Part shown: in pieces, positions 1 through 8,407 of the stretch
Layout of the letters: every line of letters starts with the position of its first letter
How positions within the stretch are numbered: position 1 is the first letter of the stretch
Assembly: GCF_030182585.1 (NCBI RefSeq)
Contig: NZ_JARXOW010000001.1
Location: 1,364,001-1,428,000, forward strand
From: Pedobacter faecalis
Lineage (GTDB): Bacteria; Bacteroidota; Bacteroidia; Sphingobacteriales; Sphingobacteriaceae
DNA length: 64,000 bases
Reading direction: 5' to 3'
The notes under the pieces: model-generated
What the model was told of the DNA's origin: nothing
Seen by the model: only the letters and a program-made list of their open reading frames with translations
Database searches by the model: none
Made by a program: the position numbers and the translations under genes

Positions 1-2
1 TT

Positions 3-647
3 GAGATCTTTGCGCATGTCTCTGCGGTCGGCACTATTCAGGCACCAAACCTCACCACCGACAACATCGGCGAACTCTTACAAATACGGGAGGAAAACAT
101 TGCGAGATGTGCAGATCCGGCAACAGCCAACCAGATGATCACCTTTATCGATGGTGTAAGAAAAGATGGTGACACCGTAGGCGGAAAGGTCAGCTGCATC
201 GTAAAAAACTGTCCGGTTGGCCTCGGGGAGCCGGTGTTCGACAAGCTCCATGCTGATCTCGGAAAAGCAATGCTCAGCATCAACGCTGTTCACGGCTTCG
301 AATATGGGTCAGGTTTTGCCGGAAGTGAGATGAGAGGCTCGGAACACAATGATATATTTCTTGCTGCCGAAGGTGGCTTGCCTAAAACGCTGACCAATTT
401 CTCGGGCGGCATACAGGGTGGCATATCTAATGGGATGGAGATCAATTTTACGGTGGCTTTTAAGCCCGTAGCTACCATCATGCACAATCAGCAAACCATT
501 AATTCAGCCGGCCAGGCCGCTGAAATCACTGGCAAAGGCAGACACGATCCTTGTGTAGTCCCACGCGCTGTAGTGATTGTAGAAGCTATGGCAGCATTGG
601 TACTGGCAGACCATCTGCTAAGAAACAAAACGAGCAGATTAAATTAA
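3..647 (+). CDS. aroC: Chorismate synthase, C-terminal part (5' end outside window)
   Basis: The last enzyme of the shikimate pathway, which converts 5-enolpyruvylshikimate-3-phosphate to chorismate using reduced FMN. The reading frame is open from base 3 and gives about 214 residues of a protein normally near 360, so the start lies before the window. Recognisable family segments include [16 protein letters not shown], the [19 protein letters not shown] block, the [10 protein letters not shown] loop, and the conserved C-terminal [18 protein letters not shown]. The stop codon lies inside a perfect hairpin (628-658) shared with the convergent E1 gene. Nothing suggests damage. Identity is very secure; only the missing N-terminus limits the entry. 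Confidence 0.96.
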   Translation, partial: EIFAHVSAVGTIQAPNLTTDNIGELLQIREENIARCADPATANQMITFIDGVRKDGDTVGGKVSCIVKNCPVGLGEPVFDKLHADLGKAMLSINAVHGFEYGSGFAGSEMRGSEHNDIFLAAEGGLPKTLTNFSGGIQGGISNGMEINFTVAFKPVATIMHNQQTINSAGQAAEITGKGRHDPCVVPRAVVIVEAMAALVLADHLLRNKTSRLN

Positions 648-658
648 TCTGCTCGTTT
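628..658. terminator. Bidirectional terminator between aroC and the E1 gene
   Basis: A perfect 13-bp stem, AAACGAGCAGATT paired with AATCTGCTCGTTT, with loop AAATT. The aroC stop codon (645-647) begins at the end of the loop. A-rich and T-rich flanks on both sides let it work for both convergent genes. Confidence 0.8.
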
Positions 659-693
659 CTGTATAATTATAATTAAGCACTTCTTTCCGCAAC

Positions 694-3105
694 TCAGAAT
701 ATAGCCGGGAATTTCGCGGCGTTATGCTCGTGCATCATCTGGTACACTGCCTCAACCACATCGTCCACAGACGGTTTACTAAAATAATCACCATCCGAAC
801 CATAAGGCGGCCTGTGCGCATGAGCTGTTAGAGTTCTGGGCTGTCCGTCGAGATAAAAATAGCCCTTTTGCTCTTCCAGGATTTGCTGAAGTATAAAGGC
901 AGCTCCACCTCCTGGTACATCCTCATCGACAACGAGCAACTTGTTGGTTTTAGACAATGATTTGGCGCAAAGCTGATCGGTATCAAATGGAAGCAGGGTC
1001 TGCGGATCAATGATTTCGATAGAGATGCCCATTTGTGCAAGCTCGGCGGCAGCCTCTTCTACAACCCGTAATGTAGATCCATAGGAAACAACGGTAACGT
1101 CTGTACCAGACCTGATGATCTCAGCTTTGCCCAACGGCACAGTATATTCGCCCACATTTAATGGCAAACGCTCCTTCAAACGGTAGCCATTGAGGCATTC
1201 GATCAGCAGCGCCGGCTCGTCCGAACGGAACAGCGTATTGTACATCCCCGCTGCCTGGGTCATATTTCTGGGCACACAAATGTGCAAGCCTCTTAACGAG
1301 CCGAGTATCATTGAGGTAGGCGAACCCGAATGCCATACCCCCTCAAGTCGATGTCCGCGCGTACGTATAATCACCGGAGCCTTCTGACCCGCTTTGGTGC
1401 GATAAGACAAGCTCGCCAGGTCATCGCTCAGCACATTAAGCGCAAATACCAGGTAGTCGAGGTATTGAATTTCCGCAATAGGTTTCAAACCGCGCAGCGC
1501 AAGACCTATACCCTGCCCCACGATGGTCATTTCACGTATACCGGTATCGGTGATGCGCAAATCGCCATATTTAGCCTGCAGCCCTGCAAAGCCTTGATTC
1601 ACGTCACCTATAGCGCCAAGATCTTCACCAAAAGCCACCAAACGAGGGTCGCGTGCGAAATTAGCGTCAAAACAAGCGTTCAATATCTCCCGGCCATCTA
1701 TCATCTTGCTGTCGTCCGCATATTCCGCATTTACCTGCTGCACGGCCAGCGGACTCTCCAGCCCATCGGTAAACAACTTGGAATGATACTGGTCGTCAAT
1801 AAGCTCAACCTGTTCATTATACCAATTTAAGAGGTCGGTACGCTGAGATGAAGGCTGATTTGCAGTTAACCGCAGCGCTTTACGCGCACTTGAAATCACT
1901 TCCTTCCTCAATGCATCCGGTGTGGAAGCAAGCTGAGAGGCAATTTTTTTAAGCTCACGGCTACCGGCGGGCACCGCCTCGATCAGTGAAACGACAGCAT
2001 CCTTCTGCACCTTTATGGTAGCCAGGAATTCTTCCCAGGCCTCTTTTTGGGTATCCCGGACAAACTTTTTGGCCGTTTGCTCCATCTCACTAAGTTCCTC
2101 CTCCGTAGCAATAGCCGATTCCAGTATCCATTTGCGCATCTGAACGATACAATCATATTCCTTCTCCCATTCCAGGCGGGCCTTTTCCTTATAGCGCTCG
2201 TGCGAACCAGAGGTCGAATGGCCCTGAGGCTGCGTAACTTCAGTAACGTGAATTAAAACGGGCACGTGCTCTTCACGGCATACCGCTACAGCACGCTGAT
2301 AGATCTCGCAAAGTGCCGGATAATCCCATCCCCTAACCTTATATATCTCGTAACCCGCAGCCTGCTCATCGCGCTGGAAGCCTTTCAAAATCTCTGAAAT
2401 ATCTTCCTTTGTAGTCTGATATTTGGCCGGAACGGAAATTCCGTAAGCATCATCCCAAATAGACATGGCCATAGGGATTTGAAGTACCCCCGCAGCGTTG
2501 ATCGCTTCAAAAAACACCCCTTCTGAAGTAGATGCATTTCCAATGGTACCAAAAGCTACCTCATTACCATCAATAGAAAAGTCTTTAAGGTAATTTAACT
2601 CAGGGTTCTGCCGGTACAATTTAGACGCGTAGGCCAAACCAACCAGCCGCGCCATCTGTCCGCCAGTAGGCGCTATATCGGAAGATGAGTTCTTAATTTC
2701 CGTAATATTCTTCCAACTGCCATCTTCGTTCAGCGAGCGGGTCGAAAAGTGACAATTCATTTGCCTTCCCGCAGAAGCCGGATCAGCTTCCACGCTAGGA
2801 TTGGCATATAACTGTGCAAAAAACTCTTTAAGTGTACATATGCCAGCAGCAAAAGCAAAGGTCTGATCCCGGTAATAACCCGACCGCCAGTCGCCCTTTC
2901 TGAATGCCTTGGCCATAGCAATCTGAGGCACTTCTTTTCCATCGCCAAAAATGCCGAATTTCGCCTTACCGGTAAGCACCTCCTTACGGCCCAAAATACT
3001 GGCCTGTCTGCTTTCAAAGGCGATCTTGTAATCGTTCATCACAATCGCTTTGAAATCGTCAAAGCTTAATTCAGAAGCATCAATCGGGTTTGTCGTCAGA
3101 TTCAT
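694..3105 (-). CDS. Fused 2-oxoacid dehydrogenase E1, alpha and beta subunits in one chain
   Basis: Thiamine-diphosphate-dependent E1 component of a 2-oxoacid (probably branched-chain type) dehydrogenase complex, which decarboxylates the 2-oxoacid and passes the acyl group to E2 lipoyl. About 803 residues: the N-terminal half is E1-alpha-like, the C-terminal half E1-beta-like (VAFGEDLGAIGDVNQGF, then the transketolase C-terminal domain with VTVVSYGSTL). In the alpha half the usual GDG...NN cofactor motif reads GNASTSEG...WDDAYGIS. The frame is open up to 3180, but a TAnnTTTG promoter element at 3136-3143 would place transcription start near 3130, so one of the ATGs at 3117, 3114 or 3105 is the real start; 3105 (MNLTTN) is used here. 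The substrate cannot be told from sequence, and no E2 or E3 gene is nearby. Confidence 0.88.
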   Translation of the reverse strand: MNLTTNPIDASELSFDDFKAIVMNDYKIAFESRQASILGRKEVLTGKAKFGIFGDGKEVPQIAMAKAFRKGDWRSGYYRDQTFAFAAGICTLKEFFAQLYANPSVEADPASAGRQMNCHFSTRSLNEDGSWKNITEIKNSSSDIAPTGGQMARLVGLAYASKLYRQNPELNYLKDFSIDGNEVAFGTIGNASTSEGVFFEAINAAGVLQIPMAMSIWDDAYGISVPAKYQTTKEDISEILKGFQRDEQAAGYEIYKVRGWDYPALCEIYQRAVAVCREEHVPVLIHVTEVTQPQGHSTSGSHERYKEKARLEWEKEYDCIVQMRKWILESAIATEEELSEMEQTAKKFVRDTQKEAWEEFLATIKVQKDAVVSLIEAVPAGSRELKKIASQLASTPDALRKEVISSARKALRLTANQPSSQRTDLLNWYNEQVELIDDQYHSKLFTDGLESPLAVQQVNAEYADDSKMIDGREILNACFDANFARDPRLVAFGEDLGAIGDVNQGFAGLQAKYGDLRITDTGIREMTIVGQGIGLALRGLKPIAEIQYLDYLVFALNVLSDDLASLSYRTKAGQKAPVIIRTRGHRLEGVWHSGSPTSMILGSLRGLHICVPRNMTQAAGMYNTLFRSDEPALLIECLNGYRLKERLPLNVGEYTVPLGKAEIIRSGTDVTVVSYGSTLRVVEEAAAELAQMGISIEIIDPQTLLPFDTDQLCAKSLSKTNKLLVVDEDVPGGGAAFILQQILEEQKGYFYLDGQPRTLTAHAHRPPYGSDGDYFSKPSVDDVVEAVYQMMHEHNAAKFPAIF

Positions 3106-3135
3106 ATTTGGCATCATAAGCAATTCGATTTGCGG

Positions 3136-3143
3136 CAAAGATA
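3136..3143 (-). promoter_or_regulatory. Bacteroidota -7 element TATCTTTG of the E1 gene
   Basis: Minus strand reads TATCTTTG, an exact match to TAnnTTTG. A TTTA at about the right -33 distance lies upstream. Transcription would start near 3130, before the ATG cluster at 3105-3117 and after the upstream in-frame ATG at 3180, which decides the start. Confidence 0.6.
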
Positions 3144-3198
3144 CACAAAATCCGAGGTATGACTTAAACGCCCAGGCCATTTTATCCGTGGAACGGGT

Positions 3199-3230
3199 TT
3201 TGATATATATATTTTAAATGATTAAATTTG
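3199..3230 (+). promoter_or_regulatory. Promoter of the DUF1573 gene (TTTG-20 bp-TAAATTTG)
   Basis: TTTG at 3199-3202, a 20-base spacer, and TAAATTTG at 3223-3230 fit the known Bacteroidota -33/-7 promoter with correct spacing. The start ATG is at 3250, leaving a leader of about 14 bases. Confidence 0.65.
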
Positions 3231-3249
3231 TTAAACAAACATATTGAAT

Positions 3250-3663
3250 ATGAAAAAGCTAATCCTACTGTCTGCCTTGTTCTTTGGTCTTGTTATCGTA
3301 ACAAACGCCCAGAGCAAGCAGGCGGAATTTAAGTTCGAGAAAGAAACGCACGACTTTGGTAAAATCGCTATAAACAAGCCTGCGGTAACGGTTTTTAACT
3401 TTGTAAACGTGGGCGATCAACCACTGATCATCACCAAAGTGGAAGCCACATGTGGGTGTACTGTTCCCGAATACACCAAGGTGCCGGTGAAAAAAGGAGA
3501 GACAGGTTCCATCAAGGTTACGTACAATCCAACCGGTCAGCCCCTACCGTTTAGCAAAAATGTTACTATAACCTCCAATGCCAAAACGCCGGTGAAGGTT
3601 CTTTATATTAAAGGTGAAACCGTGGCAGCCGGAGCTTCTACAACTGCTTCTGCTACTAAATAG
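3250..3663 (+). CDS. Secreted DUF1573 protein (Ig-like/ASH-type domain)
   Basis: A 137-residue exported protein: the N-terminal signal peptide (MKKLILLSALFFGLVIVTNAQ) is followed by a single DUF1573 domain with the usual blocks FEKETHDFGKI, FNFVNVGDQPLIIT, EATCGCTVPEY and ITSNAKTPVKVLYIKG. DUF1573 domains are immunoglobulin-like beta sandwiches abundant in Bacteroidota envelopes; their function is not established. The C-terminus is a short Ala/Ser/Thr tail. An in-frame TTG lies two codons upstream (3244); the ATG at 3250 is preferred because it gives a normal signal peptide. A terminator follows at 3691. Confidence 0.9.
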   Translation: MKKLILLSALFFGLVIVTNAQSKQAEFKFEKETHDFGKIAINKPAVTVFNFVNVGDQPLIITKVEATCGCTVPEYTKVPVKKGETGSIKVTYNPTGQPLPFSKNVTITSNAKTPVKVLYIKGETVAAGASTTASATK

Positions 3664-3690
3664 GAATTCCAATATTTAATTTATAAATAT

Positions 3691-3718
3691 AAAAACCTCG
3701 TTAATCAACGAGGTTTTT
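3691..3718 (+). terminator. Rho-independent terminator after the DUF1573 gene
   Basis: Perfect 12-bp stem AAAAACCTCGTT / AACGAGGTTTTT with the 4-base loop AATC, ending in a T-run. The next gene's -7 element begins directly after it. Confidence 0.85.
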
Positions 3719-3726
3719 TAATTTTG
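3719..3726 (+). promoter_or_regulatory. -7 element TAATTTTG just before the aminotransferase start
   Basis: TAATTTTG matches TAnnTTTG exactly and ends only 4 bases before the ATG at 3731, so the mRNA would begin at or almost at the start codon. The upstream region is the terminator of the previous gene, so no more distant promoter is likely. Confidence 0.55.
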
Positions 3727-3730
3727 CCCC

Positions 3731-4933
3731 ATGCCAACTATTTCAGATAAAGGGATACAAATGCCCGCCTCTCCGATAAGGAAACTGACACCATTTGCTG
3801 ATAAAGCCAAAAAAGACGGAAAGAAAGTACACCATTTAAACATCGGACAGCCGGATATAGCCACGCCCGAAGGTATGCTTAACGCCATCAAGAACATAGA
3901 TTTTAATGTCTGGGCCTATACTCCTTCTGAGGGCACCCTTGCCTACAGGACCAAACTTGCCGAATATTACAACAAACTTGGTTACAACATTACGCCAGCA
4001 GATATCCTGGTAACCGTAGGTGGCTCAGAAGCCATCACCATAGCCATGCAGACCTGCGTCAACGAAGGCGATGAGATCATTATCCCAGAGCCTTTTTACG
4101 CCAACTATAACGGCTTTGCCTGCATGAGCAATGTAGTCGTGAAACCCATTCTTTCGTATATTGAAAATGGATTTGCCCTTCCTCCTATTGCAGAATTTGA
4201 GAAACTGATCACGGAGAAGACCAAAGCGATCATCATATGCAATCCGAACAACCCTACCGGTTACCTTTATTCCAAAGAAGAACTGGAGGCCTTAAAAGGA
4301 CTTTGCCTGAAGTATGACCTCTTCCTGTTCTCAGATGAGGCCTACCGGGAGTTCTGTTACGACGGCAAGGAATTTATTTCGCCGATGCATTTGGACGGAC
4401 TGGAAGAAAACGTGGTCATTATGGATACCGTTTCGAAGCGATACAGCGCGTGCGGAGCCCGTTTAGGCTGTCTGATCACTAAAAACAAACAGATCATACA
4501 AGCGGGACTAAAATTTGCTCAGGCCAGACTGAGCCCTGGGATGGTAGAGCAGATTGCAGGCACAGCTGCCGTTGATACACCCGACAGCTATTTCGAGGCC
4601 GTTAACAAAGAATACACCTCACGCAGGGATACACTGGTAAGTCGCCTTAATGCTATAGAAGGCGTTTTTTGCCCGAACCCAGGCGGAGCCTTCTATGTTG
4701 TGGCCCAGCTTCCTATTGATGATGCCGACAACTTCTGCCAATGGATCCTCGAAAGCTTTGAATATAACGGAGCAACTGTCATGATGGCACCTGCAACGGG
4801 ATTTTACTCTACACCCGGATCAGGTAAAAACGAGGTCAGAATGGCGTATGTCCTTAAAAATGAAGACTTAAACGAGGCTATGGATTGTTTAACCGAAGCA
4901 CTTAAACAATACCCAGGCCGTACTCTGGCATAA
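3731..4933 (+). CDS. Class I PLP-dependent aminotransferase (aspartate aminotransferase-like)
   Basis: A 400-residue cytoplasmic fold-type I aminotransferase, probably transferring amino groups between aspartate or a similar amino acid and 2-oxoglutarate. Visible are the substrate loop NIGQPDIATPEG, the NPNNPTGYLYSKEEL block, the FSDEAYREF segment whose Asp contacts the pyridine nitrogen, and the PLP-binding lysine K236 in DTVSKRYSACGARLG. Length and motif order are normal for the family. Exact substrate is not fixed by sequence; aspartate or a broad-range activity is an inference. It stands alone between the terminator at 3691 and the ssrA promoter. Confidence 0.9.
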   Translation: MPTISDKGIQMPASPIRKLTPFADKAKKDGKKVHHLNIGQPDIATPEGMLNAIKNIDFNVWAYTPSEGTLAYRTKLAEYYNKLGYNITPADILVTVGGSEAITIAMQTCVNEGDEIIIPEPFYANYNGFACMSNVVVKPILSYIENGFALPPIAEFEKLITEKTKAIIICNPNNPTGYLYSKEELEALKGLCLKYDLFLFSDEAYREFCYDGKEFISPMHLDGLEENVVIMDTVSKRYSACGARLGCLITKNKQIIQAGLKFAQARLSPGMVEQIAGTAAVDTPDSYFEAVNKEYTSRRDTLVSRLNAIEGVFCPNPGGAFYVVAQLPIDDADNFCQWILESFEYNGATVMMAPATGFYSTPGSGKNEVRMAYVLKNEDLNEAMDCLTEALKQYPGRTLA

Positions 4934-4939
4934 TTTTCG

Positions 4940-4947
4940 TATATTTG
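4940..4947 (+). promoter_or_regulatory. -7 element TATATTTG of ssrA
   Basis: Exact match to TAnnTTTG. Transcription would start near 4953, giving a short 5' leader that includes a small GGAGT/ACTCC hairpin and would be removed by RNase P at 4977. Confidence 0.6.
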
Positions 4948-4976
4948 TACCTCGGAGTGGATACTCCCACTTACAT

Positions 4977-5343
4977 GGGCTCGTTCTGGATTTGACAGGG
5001 TGGCGCTGAGTATGTAAGCATGCAGTGCGTTGTACGGAGAGCACTTAAAAGATAACGTTCAAACAATAATTGGCGAAAATAACTACGCCTTAGCTGCCTA
5101 ATTTAGAATTAGCTAGCTTTTGTCCCTCTAACTGCTGCGTTGTTAGGTTAGAACCAGGGGCATCGAAATAACGACGCTGGCTACTGTGCGGTGCGAGACA
5201 GTAGTGAGAACAAAGCATCTAAGGTGAAAGGCAAGGTCGGTTTCCAGCCCGCCTGATCCCGACAACAGACTGGAAAATAAGCATGTAGAAGGCATAATTT
5301 ATCACACAACTGGACAAGGGTTCGACTCCCTTCGGGTCCACCG
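4977..5343 (+). ncRNA. ssrA: Transfer-messenger RNA (tmRNA)
   Basis: Rescues stalled ribosomes by acting first as alanyl-tRNA, then as mRNA for a degradation tag. The 5' end has GGGCTCG followed by the conserved TTCTGGATTTGACAGG and GTATGTAAGCATGCAG. The 3' end has AAGCATGTAGA and a T-arm AAGGG-TTCGACT-CCCTT, and its CGGGTCC pairs with the 5' GGGCTCG (two G-U pairs) to form the acceptor stem. The tag frame starts with resume codon GGC at 5072 and reads GENNYALAA, then TAA at 5099-5101, so the full tag is A-GENNYALAA, typical of Bacteroidota. The 3' CCA is only partly encoded. SmpB is not in the window. Confidence 0.97.
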
Positions 5344-5353
5344 CTAACTAATT

Positions 5354-5390
5354 AAGGAGTGGTTTAAAGTTTAACTTTACCGCTCCTTTG
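5354..5390 (+). terminator. Terminator of ssrA
   Basis: AAGGAGTGG (5354-5362) pairs with CCGCTCCTT (5380-5388) through one G-U pair, followed by TTGTTGTTTA. An inner partial stem (TAAAGTT with AACTTTA) extends it. Confidence 0.7.
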
Positions 5391-5805
5391 TTGTTTAAAG
5401 GCAGATTTTATAGTATGGGTTCACAATACACCACATATAGCATCATAGAAAACGAACACGACTATAAACACCGGCTCTAAAAATCATTTACATTATGCCC
5501 TAAAATAAGACGGCATGCTCAATAAGAAGCTTAGTAGTGAAAGCGTCCTCGTCGCCTATAAATAGATAATTCTCAGATAATAACTACAATATAAGTAGGG
5601 GGTTGGTATATCGTTGGTGTATCCATTAGATATATCAACGATATGCGAAAGATATGTCAAACATACGTTAACTATCTACTTATTATCTATTTATTTCGGA
5701 GTAAATATCTCTTCATAGGCCATGAAGTAGGAATGTTTATCAGACCATTACTGAAATTCCTGCCTTTATAAGAAACTTCTTTCGCTGATGTGCTATCAGG
5801 AAACT
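5391..5805. other. AT-rich non-coding region between ssrA and batE
   Basis: About 415 bases without a convincing gene on either strand. The first 200 bases show no clear structure. The middle holds an inverted array of 11-base units (5603-5672, listed separately). No copy of the ssrA 3' end that would mark an integrated element was seen here or elsewhere in the window. Downstream of batE only a weak short hairpin (CTGAT/ATCAG on the minus strand, about 5778-5792) is present. Confidence 0.7.
5603..5672. repeat. Inverted array of 11-bp units around an ATTA centre
   Basis: Two direct units on the left, TTGGTATATCG (5603) and TTGGTGTATCC (5614), then ATTA (5625-5628), then GATATATCAAC (5629), GATATGCGAAA (5640) and GATATGTCAAA (5651), followed by a degenerate CATACGTTAAC (5662). 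Units start exactly 11 bases apart and the right-hand ones are the reverse complement type of the left-hand ones. ATATCGTTG and CAACGATAT form a perfect 9-bp inverted repeat inside it. One helical turn per unit suggests several protein subunits on one face of the DNA. Confidence 0.7.
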
Positions 5806-6567
5806 TTAGATCTGCTCCACAGCATTCCTGAGCATCCAGCCTTCATTTCCATTGGCTAATTCTACATGAATCCAGTCGCCATCCTCTCCTTTAATCTTCA
5901 CTTTTGTACCCTCATGGATCACGAACAAGGTCTTTTGAGATTCGCCTGGTGCGGCTTTAATGTTAACCACCCCCTTAAAAACGATGGCATGGCGACCAGC
6001 ATTCAGGGCGGCCGACTGTGCCCCGGCTAAGAAGAAGAAAATGATTCCGACCAGAACGAGTGCTATCCCACCATAAAAACCACCTTTCCTGAGCTCTATA
6101 CGGCTGGCAAACAAATACACCAGCAGCAAAGCAAAGCCTGTAAGCACACATAGCACAGTCCAAACGGCAAAAGCATCTGCTGAGGCTGCAAATACCACAC
6201 GCTTATACCAGGTGTACAGGAAAAACTCCGGCACAGGTGTAATCCGGTCTTTCACCCTCGCATTGGCCAGATAAAGGTTATGCGCTATCTCCGCATCGCC
6301 CGGGGAAAGTTTATGTGCCTTTTCATAGTACAAAACCGCTTTCGGAATCTCATCAAGTTTGTAATACGCATTGCCCAGGTTCATATAGAGGTCGGCCGAC
6401 AAATACCCGGCATCTGCCAGTCGCTGGTACGACTGTGCCGCGGCTGAAAACTGCTGTTTGCCATATTGCGTATTTCCAGCCTTAAACAAGGAATCCGCAT
6501 CAAGCTGCCCGTTTGAAAAAAAAGGGTATGCAAGCAGCAAAACCAAATACAACAACTTTATTTTCAT
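5806..6567 (-). CDS. batE: BatE: TPR and SH3-like membrane protein of the Bat locus
   Basis: A 253-residue envelope protein. A signal peptide (to about residue 20) is followed by two to three TPR units (GNTQYGKQQFSAAAQSYQRL, then YMNLGNAYYKLDEIPKAVLYYEKAHKL cut here as a motif region), two transmembrane segments near residues 135-155 and 165-185, and a C-terminal bacterial SH3 domain (VVNIKAAPGESQKTLF...GDWIHVELANGNEGWM). It is the last gene of the moxR-bat operon and overlaps batD by 4 bases (ATGA). The Bat proteins have been linked to aerotolerance and envelope stress in Bacteroides and Leptospira; the biochemical task is not known. TPR and SH3 parts suggest a scaffold for protein contacts in the periplasm. 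Confidence 0.88.
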   Translation of the reverse strand: MKIKLLYLVLLLAYPFFSNGQLDADSLFKAGNTQYGKQQFSAAAQSYQRLADAGYLSADLYMNLGNAYYKLDEIPKAVLYYEKAHKLSPGDAEIAHNLYLANARVKDRITPVPEFFLYTWYKRVVFAASADAFAVWTVLCVLTGFALLLVYLFASRIELRKGGFYGGIALVLVGIIFFFLAGAQSAALNAGRHAIVFKGVVNIKAAPGESQKTLFVIHEGTKVKIKGEDGDWIHVELANGNEGWMLRNAVEQI

Positions 6568-8405
6568 GCCTTATGCTCTATTTCAGTAATTACGTCCTGT
6601 GCCTTGTCCAGCATTTCCTGATCGGTAACCGCAGTCACCGGCGCATATCTGGCCATCTCACATTGCTCAAGCGTAGCGTCTAACCGGGCTATGAGCGACT
6701 CGTCCAGTCCGCGGGCGCTTAGCGCCTGACTTATGTTTTCTCGGTTAAGCTCCGCGTATGGAATGTTCAGCTTATCACTCAGATAGCCGTACAGTCCGCG
6801 GTAGACAGCCTCATAGAAAGCTGAACGGTTGCCTTCCTGCATTTGCTTCCTGGCATTCGCTAAATGTTTGGCGGCCAATTTATTTGCTTTACGGCTTTTA
6901 ACTACAACCAAATCCCTGTTACGCTCCCGGTCGGCCCTTCGGTAAAAGATAGCGGCTATAAAAGCGAGAGGTCCGAGCGCAAGCAAAGCATAAAAACCAA
7001 ACGATCCGTAAAACCCTTCATTGCCACGTTTAAGTTTCACATCACCGGTACGTATGTAAGCTATGTCTTTAGACAGCAGCCGCACGTCTTCCTTACCGTC
7101 AGGCCCGAAAGCCGTGATACCCGATCCCGGATCACCTTTGGCGACCGTCACCGGAAAGGCCGTCCCCGTCAGCGTAACATACTTCCTGGTCTCTGGATTA
7201 AAATACGAGAACTGAGGGGCATCTATGGTAAAATCACCCTGGTGCCGTGGAATCAGGAGATAAGAAAACTCCCGCGCTCCAGAAACGCCGTTGGCACTGA
7301 TATCGATATTGTCGGATACTTTTGGGTCATACTTCTCAATCTCAGGAGCCAAAGTCAATTCAGGCGCACGCAGCAGTTTCAGGTTGCCCGAACCTGTGAC
7401 TTTGAAGGTGTAATTCAATGCCTCGTTGGCCTTCACCGCCTGCTTGTCGAGCACCGTATGTATGGTAAACTTGCCCACTGCCCCCTGAAAACCCTCAGGC
7501 TTCCCTGCTTCAGGCAGGGGCTTTACCTGTATGCTTACCGGCAGACTTTTCACTTTGTATTTTACATCCCGGTGGGCACCGCCAAAGAACTGTTCGAAAG
7601 GATCGTTGGAGGGCACCTGCTGGCGTACAAGGAAATCCATTTCCATGGGGTCGAGAGTCAGCTTTCCCGAACGCTCGGGAAATAGAACGATCTGCCGGAG
7701 TACCGCCACATGATATCGGCGACCATTATGATTTTCAACCACCCAGCGTACATTAGGGTCGTTGTTTTTTACTTCCTGGCTCCAGAAACCATTGAAATCC
7801 GGCATCTTACCCGGCTGATTATCCACCAGCTCTATATTGGTGTAGAGCTTGTAACTTACCGTGATCTGCTCGCCCTGGTACACATTCGTCTTATCGGCCA
7901 CGGCACGCATAAACAGCCGTTTAGATAAATCTTCGTCACTTGCCTCTCCAACTGGCTCCTGTGCCCGGCCTTGTGCACCTGGGGCAGGTTGCGGAACGGA
8001 CTGGCCCTTCACCACCCTGACTTTCAGCGGGGAACTCTGATATTTCTTACCGTCGGACACCATCGTTGCCGCTCCAATCGTAAAATTACCAACCTGCCGG
8101 GCCATCAGCACGTAGCTGATCGACATACTTGAAGTCACGCGCCCGTTGATGGAACTAAAGCTGGACGACTGATTAGGGCCTCCCAAAACCGCAAATCCGC
8201 GGAAATCAGGCGGACTGAAAGATTCAATATTCCCGCTGGTCGAAAACACTACCTCAAACTGCTCGCCGGTGCCTACCGGATTTGAGCTCACCGAAGCGGT
8301 AAGTCTGGCCGACTGCCCGTAACCTGCTACAGAAACGATCAGCAGCATTAAAACAGCGGTCAGCCTGAACATATACAATCTACATTGCCCTAAACAACCT
8401 CTCAT
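6564..8405 (-). CDS. batD: BatD: large oxygen-tolerance family membrane protein
   Basis: About 613 residues: a signal peptide, a long periplasmic part built of several beta-sandwich repeats (blocks such as VSSNPVGTGEQFEVVFSTSG, ADKTNVYQGEQITVSYKLYT and VLDKQAVKANEALNYTFKVTG each look like the start of one repeat), one transmembrane segment around residue 460-480 (FGFYALLALGPLAFIAAIFY), and a cytoplasmic helical tail. This is the architecture of the BatD family. The frame is open from a TTG at 8414; the ATG at 8405 follows the batC stop by 2 bases and is used, though MFRLTAV at 8372 gives the cleaner signal peptide. Translationally linked to batC and batE. Presumed partner of the von Willebrand proteins BatA and BatB. 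Confidence 0.9.
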   Translation of the reverse strand: MRGCLGQCRLYMFRLTAVLMLLIVSVAGYGQSARLTASVSSNPVGTGEQFEVVFSTSGNIESFSPPDFRGFAVLGGPNQSSSFSSINGRVTSSMSISYVLMARQVGNFTIGAATMVSDGKKYQSSPLKVRVVKGQSVPQPAPGAQGRAQEPVGEASDEDLSKRLFMRAVADKTNVYQGEQITVSYKLYTNIELVDNQPGKMPDFNGFWSQEVKNNDPNVRWVVENHNGRRYHVAVLRQIVLFPERSGKLTLDPMEMDFLVRQQVPSNDPFEQFFGGAHRDVKYKVKSLPVSIQVKPLPEAGKPEGFQGAVGKFTIHTVLDKQAVKANEALNYTFKVTGSGNLKLLRAPELTLAPEIEKYDPKVSDNIDISANGVSGAREFSYLLIPRHQGDFTIDAPQFSYFNPETRKYVTLTGTAFPVTVAKGDPGSGITAFGPDGKEDVRLLSKDIAYIRTGDVKLKRGNEGFYGSFGFYALLALGPLAFIAAIFYRRADRERNRDLVVVKSRKANKLAAKHLANARKQMQEGNRSAFYEAVYRGLYGYLSDKLNIPYAELNRENISQALSARGLDESLIARLDATLEQCEMARYAPVTAVTDQEMLDKAQDVITEIEHKA

Positions 8406-8407
8406 GT

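Noticed and set aside
3106..3180. 25-residue N-terminal extension of the E1 protein
   Set aside because: It contains the likely promoter (-7 element at 3136-3143) and does not look like an E1 N-terminus.
5391..5602. Possible integration scar or tRNA-like sequence after ssrA
   Set aside because: No second copy of the ssrA 3' end, no integrase gene and no cloverleaf fold could be found.
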